DNA of 34,627 bases from JACJWR01 sp964556255 (lineage in GTDB: Bacteria > Actinomycetota > Actinomycetes > S36-B12 > UBA10799), in contig CAZKVQ010000032.1 in the NCBI GenBank assembly GCA_964556255.1, positions 1-34,627 of the forward strand, in the 5' to 3' direction. The position numbers and the translations under genes are program-made. The notes beneath the pieces are model-generated. The model was not told the origin of the DNA, made no database searches, and saw only the letters and a program-made list of their open reading frames with translations. Positions 23,281 to 30,317 of the stretch are shown here, in pieces (position 1 is the first letter of the stretch; every line of letters starts with the position of its first letter).

Positions 23281-24138
23281 ATGAGCGAAAACAACACCCC
23301 CGAACCGACAGCTGCGCAGACCGGGCCGATCACACCACCTTCCAACCCGACGACGCAGCCCCCCACGATTCCGACACCGGCGACCCCGCCGCAGCCGGGA
23401 GCAGGCTATGCCGGGCACCCGATGCACCCGGCAACCCCGCCGGTCGGCCAGCCCGCCCCGGGGCCGCTCCCGGGGGAGCAACCGAGCCCGTCCGCGGCGG
23501 CGACCGGATACCCCGTCAGCCCCGGTTGGCAGCAGCCGGCGCCGGCGGCGCCGGTGGTCTCGGAGCCGGCGGAGGGTTGGCAGGCCGCGTACGAGAAGGC
23601 GAACCGCAAGTCGCGGATCTTCATGGCGACGACCGGCGTGGCCGCGGTCCTGGCGCTGGGCCTGGGCGCTTGGGGAGTGGCCCAAGCAGCCTCCACCTCA
23701 TCCAGTGTCAGCGTCGCGGGACAGGGGCTACCCGGCGCCGCCGGACAGGGCGGTACTGGTTCTGGCGGTCTCGGTGCCGGCGGTCTCGGTGCCGGCGGGA
23801 CACAAGGTGGACCCGGACAGGGTATGGGAGCACCTGGCATCGGAGGCCCCGGCGGGGGACCCGGAATGGGTGGCCTCGCCAGCAACTTCTTCAACAGCGA
23901 CGGGTCGGTGAACCAGGCGCAGGTCGAGCAACTCAAGCAAATGCTGAGCAGCGGCAACGGCCCCACACTCGCGGGCTTCAAGAACCTCCTGACGCACGCG
24001 GTCACCGACGGTGAGTTGACCCAAGCCCAGGCGGACAAGTTGCTGGCAGCCCTCGGCTCCACAAGCGGCTCCACCGGAGGCGGCCAACAAGGTACGACCA
24101 CAGCGCCGTCGGCCGGCACCTCGACCACCAGCGCCTAG
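23281..24138 (+). CDS. Single-pass membrane protein, Pro-rich inside, Gly-rich outside
   Basis: A 285-residue protein of unknown family. Residues 1-98 are very rich in Pro, Thr and Ala. A basic stretch (YEKANRKSR) precedes one TM (113-136, IFMATTGVAAVLALGLGAWG), so the C-terminus should be outside. Residues 147-199 are a Gly-rich tract with GGLGAG and GPGGGPGMGG repeats. A helical part follows with two similar motifs, DGSVNQAQVEQLKQML (207-222) and DGELTQAQADKLLAAL (243-258), 36 residues apart. It ends in a Ser/Thr/Gly tail. Its promoter region carries box B, nearly the same as box A of the GT2/GT39/two-component operon. I infer a partner, acceptor or signalling component of that system. A hairpin terminator follows. 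Confidence 0.85.
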   Translation: MSENNTPEPTAAQTGPITPPSNPTTQPPTIPTPATPPQPGAGYAGHPMHPATPPVGQPAPGPLPGEQPSPSAAATGYPVSPGWQQPAPAAPVVSEPAEGWQAAYEKANRKSRIFMATTGVAAVLALGLGAWGVAQAASTSSSVSVAGQGLPGAAGQGGTGSGGLGAGGLGAGGTQGGPGQGMGAPGIGGPGGGPGMGGLASNFFNSDGSVNQAQVEQLKQMLSSGNGPTLAGFKNLLTHAVTDGELTQAQADKLLAALGSTSGSTGGGQQGTTTAPSAGTSTTSA

Positions 24139-24151
24139 CGCACCGCCAACC

Positions 24152-24196
24152 CCGTGTGGCGGGGGCGACTCCCCCCCCGTCGTTTCCGCCACACGG
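24152..24196 (+). terminator. Hairpin terminator without U-tract
   Basis: CCGTGTGGCGG (24152-24162) and CCGCCACACGG (24186-24196) form a perfect 11-bp stem; CGAC (24166-24169) and GTCG (24179-24182) can pair further inside around a C-run. No T-run follows, as is common in high-GC actinobacteria. It separates the gene at 23281 from the hydrolase promoter. Confidence 0.7.
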
Positions 24197-24208
24197 CCCC
24201 CGCGGGCG

Positions 24209-24214
24209 TAGTCT
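24209..24214 (+). promoter_or_regulatory. Putative -10 hexamer of the hydrolase gene
   Basis: TAGTCT followed by 6 nt and ATG 24221. It lies just after the hairpin at 24152-24196. Confidence 0.5.
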
Positions 24215-24220
24215 TGGCTG

Positions 24221-25126
24221 ATGATCCGATCCCAAGCCCTCGATGCCCCGGTTCACCCAGGACGATTCGAGACCATCGACGGTCTCGATCTCTTCGTCCG
24301 CCGCACCAACGCCGCCGACGTCCCGCTCGACATCGTGTATGTGCACGGTCTGGGTGGCATGTCCACCAACTTCTCCGACCTGATGCATCTACAGGCCGAA
24401 CGCGGCCGGGTCGGGGCGGCGCTGGACCTGCCCGGGTTCGGCCGTTCCGAGGCAGACATCTCCCGCGACTACAGCCTGGAGCGCCATGCTCGCGCGGTCA
24501 TCGACTTCTTGGAGGCTCAGGAGGGCCCCGTCAACCTGGTGGGTAACTCGCTGGGCGGCGCCATCGTCACCACCGTCGCCGCCCAGCGCCCAGACCTGGT
24601 CACGACGTTGACGCTGCTCGCCCCGGCGCTGCCGTACTTCAAACCGCGCCTGGACCAACTTCCGATCCTGCTGGGGCTGCTGCCGCGTGCTGCCCGCCTA
24701 CTGGAGCGCACCATCGGTGAGCAGACACCCGAGCAACGCGTGGACGAGACCATGAAACTGTGCTTCGGCGATCCGAGCCGGATCCCACCGCACCGCCGAG
24801 CGGAGGCCATCAACGAGCACCGACTCCGGGCCGGACTTCCGCACATCTGGGATGCCTTCGTGGAGTCGAGTCGGGGTCTCGGACGGGGATTCATCCCTTG
24901 GGGCCGCAACTACCTGTGGAACAGGCTCGACGAGGTGGAGGCGCCCGTACTGTGCATCTTCGGCACTCTCGACCGCCTGGTCGATCCCCGGGTTGCGGGC
25001 AAGGTCGCGAACACCATCAGCGGTGGCACGGTCGTCATGCTGCCCGGAGTCGGACATACCCCGCAGATGGAAGTACCGGTCACGGTCGACCGACTGCTCG
25101 ACGCCCACATCCTGGGTCAGCTGTAG
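24221..25126 (+). CDS. Alpha/beta hydrolase
   Basis: A 301-residue alpha/beta-hydrolase-fold enzyme. The oxyanion-hole region is VYVHGLGGMSTNF (39-51), then LDLPGFGRSE. The nucleophile is Ser110 in GNSLGG; the acid is Asp251 or Asp255 (FGTLDRLVDP), and the base is His279 (PGVGHTPQMEVP). A helical cap lies between about 140 and 235. There is no signal peptide. The substrate cannot be deduced; esterase, lipase and C-C hydrolase are all possible. The APH-like kinase starts 5 nt after its stop, so both are probably co-transcribed. Confidence 0.9.
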   Translation: MIRSQALDAPVHPGRFETIDGLDLFVRRTNAADVPLDIVYVHGLGGMSTNFSDLMHLQAERGRVGAALDLPGFGRSEADISRDYSLERHARAVIDFLEAQEGPVNLVGNSLGGAIVTTVAAQRPDLVTTLTLLAPALPYFKPRLDQLPILLGLLPRAARLLERTIGEQTPEQRVDETMKLCFGDPSRIPPHRRAEAINEHRLRAGLPHIWDAFVESSRGLGRGFIPWGRNYLWNRLDEVEAPVLCIFGTLDRLVDPRVAGKVANTISGGTVVMLPGVGHTPQMEVPVTVDRLLDAHILGQL

Positions 25127-25131
25127 AACCG

Positions 25132-26070
25132 GTGTCCGCCGCGGTAGGCCCCAGCCCCGATGAGCCCGTCAGCGTCGGGACATCGCAGGCCGGGCCGTTC
25201 GACGATCCCGCGCCGTGGTTGTTTCGGTGGGGACTTCGAAACGCCGTGCCGGTCCCCGGGTCGCGCTACAACAAGGTGTGGCAGGTCCAACGATCAGACG
25301 GCCGTCCCGCGGTCCTGAAAGTGGGCGATCCGCTCGCCAGACGGCGCGAGGCCGCAGCGCTCCGGTGCTGGACGGGCGACGGCGCAGCCGAGTTGCTGGC
25401 GGCCGACGGACCTGCACTGCTGAGCGGATTCGTCGCCCACACCTCGACCGTAGCGGCCCTGGCCGACGACGATGCCACTGCCGCGGTCGCCCAGGTAATG
25501 TCCCGGCTGCACCGCGCCGAGGTGGCCAGTGCCACCGCGTCGATCACCGGTGGCATCCTGCCCAGCATCGACGAACTGCCCGACGTCTCCGGACTCGGCT
25601 TCGACTTCAGGTGGCTCCGCGAACAGCCCAGTGCGCCGATCGACACCTCGGTGATCGACGCCGCCGAGAGGCAGCTGGCGTGGCTGGTGGATACCACCCA
25701 GCGGCGGGTCGTGCTGCACGGCGACCTCCACCACGACAATCTGTTGGTGACCGACGCGGGCCCGGTGGCGATCGATCCGCATGGCTGGCTGGGGGATCCC
25801 CATTTCGATGCCGCCTCCCTGATGGCCAACCCGTTCGGCGAGTTCAGCCGACACGCGCAACCGCTGGCGCTGGCGAGACGGCGCGCGATGATCATCGCCG
25901 AGACGTGTGGCCTGGACATCGACCGACTGCTGCAGTGGACGTTCGTTGGCGCCGTGATCGCCGAGATCTGGTGTCTGCAGGACCATGGCGTGCTGCACGG
26001 CGCACCGTTGAGATTGGCGCAGGACGTGCTGTCTGGCGAGCCGACGTTGATTCCGGCGGCGTCGGGCTAA
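25132..26070 (+). CDS. APH(6)/hydroxyurea-kinase-like phosphotransferase
   Basis: A 312-residue protein-kinase-like phosphotransferase of the aminoglycoside/hydroxyurea resistance kinase group. The N-lobe has RWGLRNAVPVPGSRYNKVW and the nucleotide-binding lysine in PAVLKVGDPLARRREAAALR. The catalytic loop is LHGDLHHDNLL with Asp198 and Asn203, and the metal-binding Asp215 is in AIDPHGWLGDPHFDAASL. It is a little longer than typical members because of an N-terminal extension of about 25 residues. GTG 25132 is the earliest start after the upstream stop; a later start near residue 22 is possible. Chromosomal members often have unknown natural substrates, so antibiotic resistance should not be assumed. 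Its TAA overlaps the convergent stop in CTAA. Confidence 0.85.
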   Translation: MSAAVGPSPDEPVSVGTSQAGPFDDPAPWLFRWGLRNAVPVPGSRYNKVWQVQRSDGRPAVLKVGDPLARRREAAALRCWTGDGAAELLAADGPALLSGFVAHTSTVAALADDDATAAVAQVMSRLHRAEVASATASITGGILPSIDELPDVSGLGFDFRWLREQPSAPIDTSVIDAAERQLAWLVDTTQRRVVLHGDLHHDNLLVTDAGPVAIDPHGWLGDPHFDAASLMANPFGEFSRHAQPLALARRRAMIIAETCGLDIDRLLQWTFVGAVIAEIWCLQDHGVLHGAPLRLAQDVLSGEPTLIPAASG

Positions 26071-27281
26071 CTCCGCTCGGACCCGTCCGCCGGGTCAGTT
26101 TCCTGCGGGGGTGACGTCTCGACCGGCTGGTCGACCTCGGGACCCTGCTGGTCCAGGGGCACGTGCCCGATCACCGAAGGTCCGACGGTCCTCATCCTTA
26201 TCAGGGTCGGCGAGGCGATCGTCGGCATCGGGGGTGTCCGAGGGCCCGACCATTGCGCCGGTACCGCGTCGATCTCGTCGCAGATGGCGTAGGCGTTGCG
26301 CTCGTATAGCGCACGCCATTCCACGAAGTAGCGCCACGCCACCTCGAGTTCCACCTCCCTCGGCAACCCGGCATCGTCAAGTCGTGCCACGGCCGCGGCG
26401 AACTCCTCGTAGGTCAAGGTGATCTCTGGCTCGCCATCTGTGTCGCTGTCGGAGGTGATCTGTATGCGCTTGAGAGCGGTCGCCAGCGTCCCGAAACACT
26501 CGGCACCCTGGCGCAGGAGCACCCGTGCGCTGCCCTGCGGGACGCCCGGCATCAGGGCCACCTGCAGAGCGGCGGCATCCAGTACGCACAGCAACCCGAC
26601 AGCCCAGTTGCGGTTGGGGCGGGTGGAGCGGAGGGCGATCAGCACCGGGTACGACGAGTGGGATTCGGAAACGTCGGCGGCCCACCGCTCCCAGTCGTGC
26701 CACAGTTCCGGCAACTGATCCATGGTGCCCTGCAGGGCTTGGCGCCCAAGCAGTTCCGGGCCCCAGTTGGGTTCCCCACACCGGGGGGTCAGCTGGGTGA
26801 CGTTCACCTCCCGTCGGTTGAACGAGCCGTACAGGGTGGGCAGGTAGCCGACAAGCAGGCCGATGACGATCGGACCCGTCGCCGCCGCCACGAAATCGAT
26901 CGCGGTCAGTTGCGCTCGATCGGTGGAAGCGAAGCCGAGGGTGAAGATGGAGGATCCGGCTTCCCGCAGTGCGACATTGAAATCAAGGTCGTACACCGCG
27001 AACAGGATCAGGCTGTAGGCCACGAAGAGCAGCAACAACCACAACACCAGAAGTCCGAGAATCGTCACCGGCGCTGCCCACGCGAGGATGGCGTCCCGGC
27101 GGGCATAACTGCCCGACCGTCGGGCGAAGAACCGCCAGAACCCGACGGTCGCCCAGGTGAACGCACCCGACACGGCGGACGTCACGGACCGGGGCATGAT
27201 GAGCGTTCTGATCACGCTGGACATCGTGATCACCAGCAGAGCGAGGCCTCCGAGTCCGGCCAGCCACCGGATCGCCACCAT
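26067..27281 (-). CDS. Channel-like membrane protein with degenerate filter
   Basis: A 404-residue protein. Its N-terminal half has about four hydrophobic segments (8-25, 40-52, 68-97 and 127-150). The part EAGSSIFTLGFASTDRAQLT between the last two resembles a pore helix plus filter, but TLGFA (114-118) stands where potassium channels have TVGYG. GPIVIGLLVGYLPTLYGSFN then looks like the inner helix. The C-terminal half (about 155-370) is soluble, with many Trp and acidic residues and a Pro/Glu-rich end. Related actinobacterial proteins are sometimes annotated as two-pore potassium channels; I regard ion conduction as unproven. The ATG at 27281 follows TAGTTT by 7 nt. It overlaps the kinase gene stop by 4 nt. 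Confidence 0.8.
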   Translation of the reverse strand: MVAIRWLAGLGGLALLVITMSSVIRTLIMPRSVTSAVSGAFTWATVGFWRFFARRSGSYARRDAILAWAAPVTILGLLVLWLLLLFVAYSLILFAVYDLDFNVALREAGSSIFTLGFASTDRAQLTAIDFVAAATGPIVIGLLVGYLPTLYGSFNRREVNVTQLTPRCGEPNWGPELLGRQALQGTMDQLPELWHDWERWAADVSESHSSYPVLIALRSTRPNRNWAVGLLCVLDAAALQVALMPGVPQGSARVLLRQGAECFGTLATALKRIQITSDSDTDGEPEITLTYEEFAAAVARLDDAGLPREVELEVAWRYFVEWRALYERNAYAICDEIDAVPAQWSGPRTPPMPTIASPTLIRMRTVGPSVIGHVPLDQQGPEVDQPVETSPPQETDPADGSERS

Positions 27282-27288
27282 GGGTGCG

Positions 27289-27294
27289 AAACTA
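27289..27294 (-). promoter_or_regulatory. Putative -10 hexamer of the channel-like gene
   Basis: TAGTTT on the minus strand, 7 nt before the ATG at 27281. Confidence 0.5.
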
Positions 27295-27301
27295 CCTGAT
27301 T

Positions 27302-27338
27302 CGCCGCCCGTGCGTGGCGACGATGGTGGCGGGCGGCG
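27302..27338. repeat. Inverted repeat with 9-bp arms
   Basis: CGCCGCCCG (27302-27310) and CGGGCGGCG (27330-27338) are perfect inverted arms around a 19-nt loop. It lies between divergent genes and covers the -35 region of the channel-like gene. It may be an operator or a structural element; GC-rich composition makes chance pairing less improbable than it looks. Confidence 0.4.
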
Positions 27339-27449
27339 TCAGGCATGATGGAAGCACGACCTGTCAGCACCGGACAGGACCGACCGGCGGGAACGCGCCC
27401 GTTCCGCGGGGCGTCGGACGGATGGGACAACCATCAACCAGGAGGAAAC

Positions 27450-27953
27450 ATGTTCGTGAAATCGAAGAAGGCAACCGTGCTGATGTCGGCGACGTGCCTG
27501 ACCGCCGCGGTCGCAGCCCTCGCCGGGTGCTCGAACTCCAACTCGAGCAGTTCGAGTAGTTCCAGCGCTTCCGCATCGGCCAGCGCCAGCGCATCCCAGT
27601 CGTCAGCGACCGCGAGTCCCAGCGGGTCCGCGTCGCAGTCGAACATCGGAGGAGACGTGCTTCCGCCCATCATGGTTGCCCCCGGCCAGACCACGGCCAA
27701 TGCCAAGGTCGGCGAGACGGTCGTCTTCAGCGTTAGCGACCCCACCACGACGAAGATCAGTACCGATCGTCCAGACGTACTCACCCTGACGCAGGGCCGG
27801 ACTGACGGCAGCGCGACCTTCAACCCCGGGGCCGAAGCGGTCGGCCCAGGCGTCGCGGTGGTCACCGTGACGCAAGCGAACGGCACCACCGAGAAGGTCA
27901 CCGTGACGGTGACCGCCGGTGTGGACCTGACCATCACCCCGAGCGCCAGTTAG
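27450..27953 (+). CDS. Lipoprotein with Ser-rich linker and Ig-like C-terminal domain
   Basis: A 167-residue lipoprotein. The signal peptide (MFVKSKKATVLMSATCLTAA onward) ends in lipobox LAGC with Cys27. A linker of about 40 residues made almost only of Ser, Ala, Asn and Gln follows. The C-terminal domain (about 70-163) is beta-rich: VAPGQTTANAKVGETVVFSV, DRPDVLTLTQGRTDG, GPGVAVVTVTQANGTTEKVT. This resembles a single Ig-like sandwich, an assignment by appearance only. The ATG at 27450 has GGAGG 4 nt upstream; in-frame sequence further upstream is not needed. A 5' hairpin is possible at 27360-27378 (CCTGTC/GACAGG). A strong hairpin terminator follows. Confidence 0.85.
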   Translation: MFVKSKKATVLMSATCLTAAVAALAGCSNSNSSSSSSSSASASASASASQSSATASPSGSASQSNIGGDVLPPIMVAPGQTTANAKVGETVVFSVSDPTTTKISTDRPDVLTLTQGRTDGSATFNPGAEAVGPGVAVVTVTQANGTTEKVTVTVTAGVDLTITPSAS

Positions 27954-27960
27954 CCCCGGC

Positions 27961-27992
27961 GGCTCCTGCGTGGGACCACCCGCGCAGGAGCC
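27961..27992 (+). terminator. Intrinsic-type hairpin after the lipoprotein gene
   Basis: GGCTCCTGCG (27961-27970) pairs with CGCAGGAGCC (27983-27992); inside, GGG and CCC extend the stem after a mismatch around an ACCA tetraloop. No T-run follows. It separates the lipoprotein from the MMPL promoter. Confidence 0.8.
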
Positions 27993-28006
27993 CCAACTGG
28001 CTGGCC

Positions 28007-28012
28007 TAGGCT
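28007..28012 (+). promoter_or_regulatory. Putative -10 hexamer upstream of the MMPL gene
   Basis: TAGGCT, followed after 7 nt by GTG 28020 and after 38 nt by the MMPL ATG at 28051. The usual distance to a leaderless start in this window points to the GTG, not the ATG. Confidence 0.5.
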
Positions 28013-28019
28013 CGTTGTC

Positions 28020-28046
28020 GTGGCATCAACTGCAGAGGTGAAGTGA
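28020..28046 (+). CDS. Possible leaderless 8-codon upstream ORF
   Basis: GTG GCA TCA ACT GCA GAG GTG AAG TGA encodes VASTAEVK. It begins 7 nt after TAGGCT and ends 4 nt before the MMPL ATG. Its last codons contain GAGGTGAAG, the likely Shine-Dalgarno of the MMPL gene, so ribosomes on the short ORF would cover that site. It may equally be a plain 31-nt leader that happens to begin with GTG. Confidence 0.35.
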   Translation: MASTAEVK

Positions 28047-28050
28047 CGAC

Positions 28051-30294
28051 ATGGGTCGAGTCTCGCGTTTGGCGGTCCGTAAGCCCTGGTGGACGGTAGC
28101 CGCATGGGTGGTGCTGCTGGTGCTGATCGGGGTGCTCTCGGCGGCATTCAAGGGCAACTACAACGACACGTTCAGCCTCCCGGACACCGAGTCCACCACT
28201 GCCACGAATCTGCTGGCCAAGGAGTTCCCGGAGGCGAACGCTCCGACTGCCGTCATCGTCTTCAAGGCGCCCGACGGCGACATCAACTCGCCCAAGACCA
28301 AGGCAGAGGTGACGGCGCTTCTGGCGCAGGCAAGCGCCCTGCCCTCGGTCGCGACGGTCGTCCCGCCGTACATCCCGACCGCCGTCCCGCAAGGGCTGGC
28401 AAGCAAGGACGGCAGCGTCGGACGGGCCAGGGTGGTCTTCAAAGGAACGGACCAGGCCGCCGTACCCAAGGCCGATGTCGCGGCCCTGATCGATGACGTC
28501 AAAGCCGCGAACGCCGGCGGCCTGGAGGTCGGTGTCGGCGGGCAGATCATCGACTACTCCAATACCGAACCACCCAAGACCGAGGCCGTGGGCATCCTGG
28601 TGGCGATCGTGATCATGCTGATCATGTTCGGTTCCCTGCTGGCAGCCGGCCTGCCCATCCTGACCGCCCTGATCGGACTCGGGGCCGGGCTGTCCCTGGT
28701 CGCGGTGGCGGCGCGTTTCATGGATATCGCGACGTTCGGCCCGACGTTGGCCGCCATGATCGGCCTCGGCGTCGGCATCGACTACGCGCTATTCGTCATC
28801 AACCGGTACCGGCAAGCGGTACTCGTCGGGCGGGAGCCAAAGGATGCGGCCCTGGAGGCCGTCAACACCGCCGGTCGTGCCGTGATGTTCGCCGGCACGA
28901 CGGTGGTCATCGCGCTCGGCGGCCTGTTCGTGCTGGGAATCGACTTCATGAACGGCCTGGCGGTGGGCGCGGCCATCACCGTGATCATGGTGATGCTCAC
29001 GGCCGTCACCCTGCTGCCCGCGATCATCTCCTTGCTGGGCAAGCACGTGTTCGCCGTGAAGATGCCCTGGGCTCGCAAGCCCGCCTCCGGAGCCCAGAAC
29101 CGCGGCTTCGCGCGGTATGCGGGCGCCTTGCAGAAGCGGCCCTGGGTGTTCGGCGCCGTCGCCCTCGTCGTGATGCTGGCGCTGGCAGCTCCGGCCCTGT
29201 CGATGCGGCTGGGCTTCCCGGACGCCGGAGGAAAGCCGGAGGGCAATACCTCCCGAATCGCCTACGACCTGACCACTGAGGGTTTCGGCGCGGGCGCCAA
29301 CGGGCCCTTCATCGTCGTTGCCGAGCTACCGGCGCCGAATCAGGTGGCGGGGGCGCAGAAGCTCTCGGCCGCCCTGGGGAAGACCCCCGGCGTGGCCTCC
29401 GCCACCCCCGTCTTCCCGGGTACCGGGTCGGTCAGCAAGGACGCCACCACGGCGATCATCCAAGTCCAGCCCAAGACAGGTCCGCAGGACGCGGCCACGA
29501 GCACCCTGCTCGACACCATCAGAACCGACGTCATCCCTTCGGCAACCGCCGGTACCGGCGTGACGGCCCACGTCGGTGGTGCAACCGCGGTCACCGACGA
29601 CTTCACCGGAGTTCTGTCGGACGCGCTGCCCGCTTTCCTGCTCGTCGTGGTCAGCCTCGGCTTCCTGGCTTTGATGTTGCTGTTCCGCTCGTTCCTCATC
29701 CCGCTAACGGCGGCCCTGACGTCGTTGCTCAGCCTGGGCGCTGCGTTGGGGGCAACCGTGGCAGTGTTCCAGTGGGGCAACCTCGCCAGCCTGTTCGGCG
29801 TCACCTCTACCGGGCCGATCCTGCCCTTCCTGCCGGTGATGCTGTTCGCGATCCTCTTCGGCCTGTCGATGGACTACCAGGTGTTCCTGGTGTCGCGAAT
29901 GCAGGAGGAGTGGACGCGCACCAAGGACAACCGGCTCTCGGTCCGCCGCGGGCTGATCGGCTCCGGGCGGGTGGTCGCGGCAGCTGCCTTGATCATGTTC
30001 AGCGTGTTCATCTCGTTCGTCTTCGGCGATGACAACACGATCAAGATGTTCGGCCTTGCGCTGGCCATCGCCGTGGCGCTGGACGCCTTCGTCGTGCGCC
30101 TGATCTTCGTGCCGTCGCTTATGACCGTTCTGGGTAAGGCCAACTGGTACCTGCCTGCGTGGCTCAACAAGATCCTGCCGACCATCCATGTGGAGTCCGA
30201 GGAGGAGGCAGCCGAGATCATCGACCCCCTCGACCCGTCGGGCGGCGCAGCGGAGACCGACTCAGGCGAGACCGTCGAGTCTGTCAAGAGTTGA
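28051..30294 (+). CDS. MMPL/RND-family transporter
   Basis: A 747-residue MMPL-family transporter with the RND two-fold layout: TM1 (about 13-33), an extracellular domain, TM2-6, a cytosolic loop, TM7 (about 365-385), a second extracellular domain and TM8-12. The proton-relay Asp-Tyr pairs are present in both halves: Asp244-Tyr245 (GVGIDYALFVINRYR) and Asp608-Tyr609 (GLSMDYQVFLVSRMQEEW). Family members export lipids, siderophores or other lipophilic compounds in mycobacteria and relatives. It lacks the long C-terminal domain of MmpL3 and ends in an acidic tail. The substrate is unknown. GAGGTGAAG ahead of the ATG serves as Shine-Dalgarno, and a short upstream ORF may modulate it. It converges with rarA. 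Confidence 0.93.
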   Translation: MGRVSRLAVRKPWWTVAAWVVLLVLIGVLSAAFKGNYNDTFSLPDTESTTATNLLAKEFPEANAPTAVIVFKAPDGDINSPKTKAEVTALLAQASALPSVATVVPPYIPTAVPQGLASKDGSVGRARVVFKGTDQAAVPKADVAALIDDVKAANAGGLEVGVGGQIIDYSNTEPPKTEAVGILVAIVIMLIMFGSLLAAGLPILTALIGLGAGLSLVAVAARFMDIATFGPTLAAMIGLGVGIDYALFVINRYRQAVLVGREPKDAALEAVNTAGRAVMFAGTTVVIALGGLFVLGIDFMNGLAVGAAITVIMVMLTAVTLLPAIISLLGKHVFAVKMPWARKPASGAQNRGFARYAGALQKRPWVFGAVALVVMLALAAPALSMRLGFPDAGGKPEGNTSRIAYDLTTEGFGAGANGPFIVVAELPAPNQVAGAQKLSAALGKTPGVASATPVFPGTGSVSKDATTAIIQVQPKTGPQDAATSTLLDTIRTDVIPSATAGTGVTAHVGGATAVTDDFTGVLSDALPAFLLVVVSLGFLALMLLFRSFLIPLTAALTSLLSLGAALGATVAVFQWGNLASLFGVTSTGPILPFLPVMLFAILFGLSMDYQVFLVSRMQEEWTRTKDNRLSVRRGLIGSGRVVAAAALIMFSVFISFVFGDDNTIKMFGLALAIAVALDAFVVRLIFVPSLMTVLGKANWYLPAWLNKILPTIHVESEEEAAEIIDPLDPSGGAAETDSGETVESVKS

Positions 30295-30317
30295 CCGGTG
30301 GGCCTTGCCAATCGAAC

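Noticed and set aside
24163..24185. Run of eight C as a possible phase-variable tract
   Set aside because: It lies in the loop of the terminator hairpin, outside any coding region or promoter spacer.
25132..26070. Acquired streptomycin resistance gene
   Set aside because: Family resemblance only; base composition is like the neighbours, there is no mobile element, and such kinases are common as chromosomal genes of unknown substrate.
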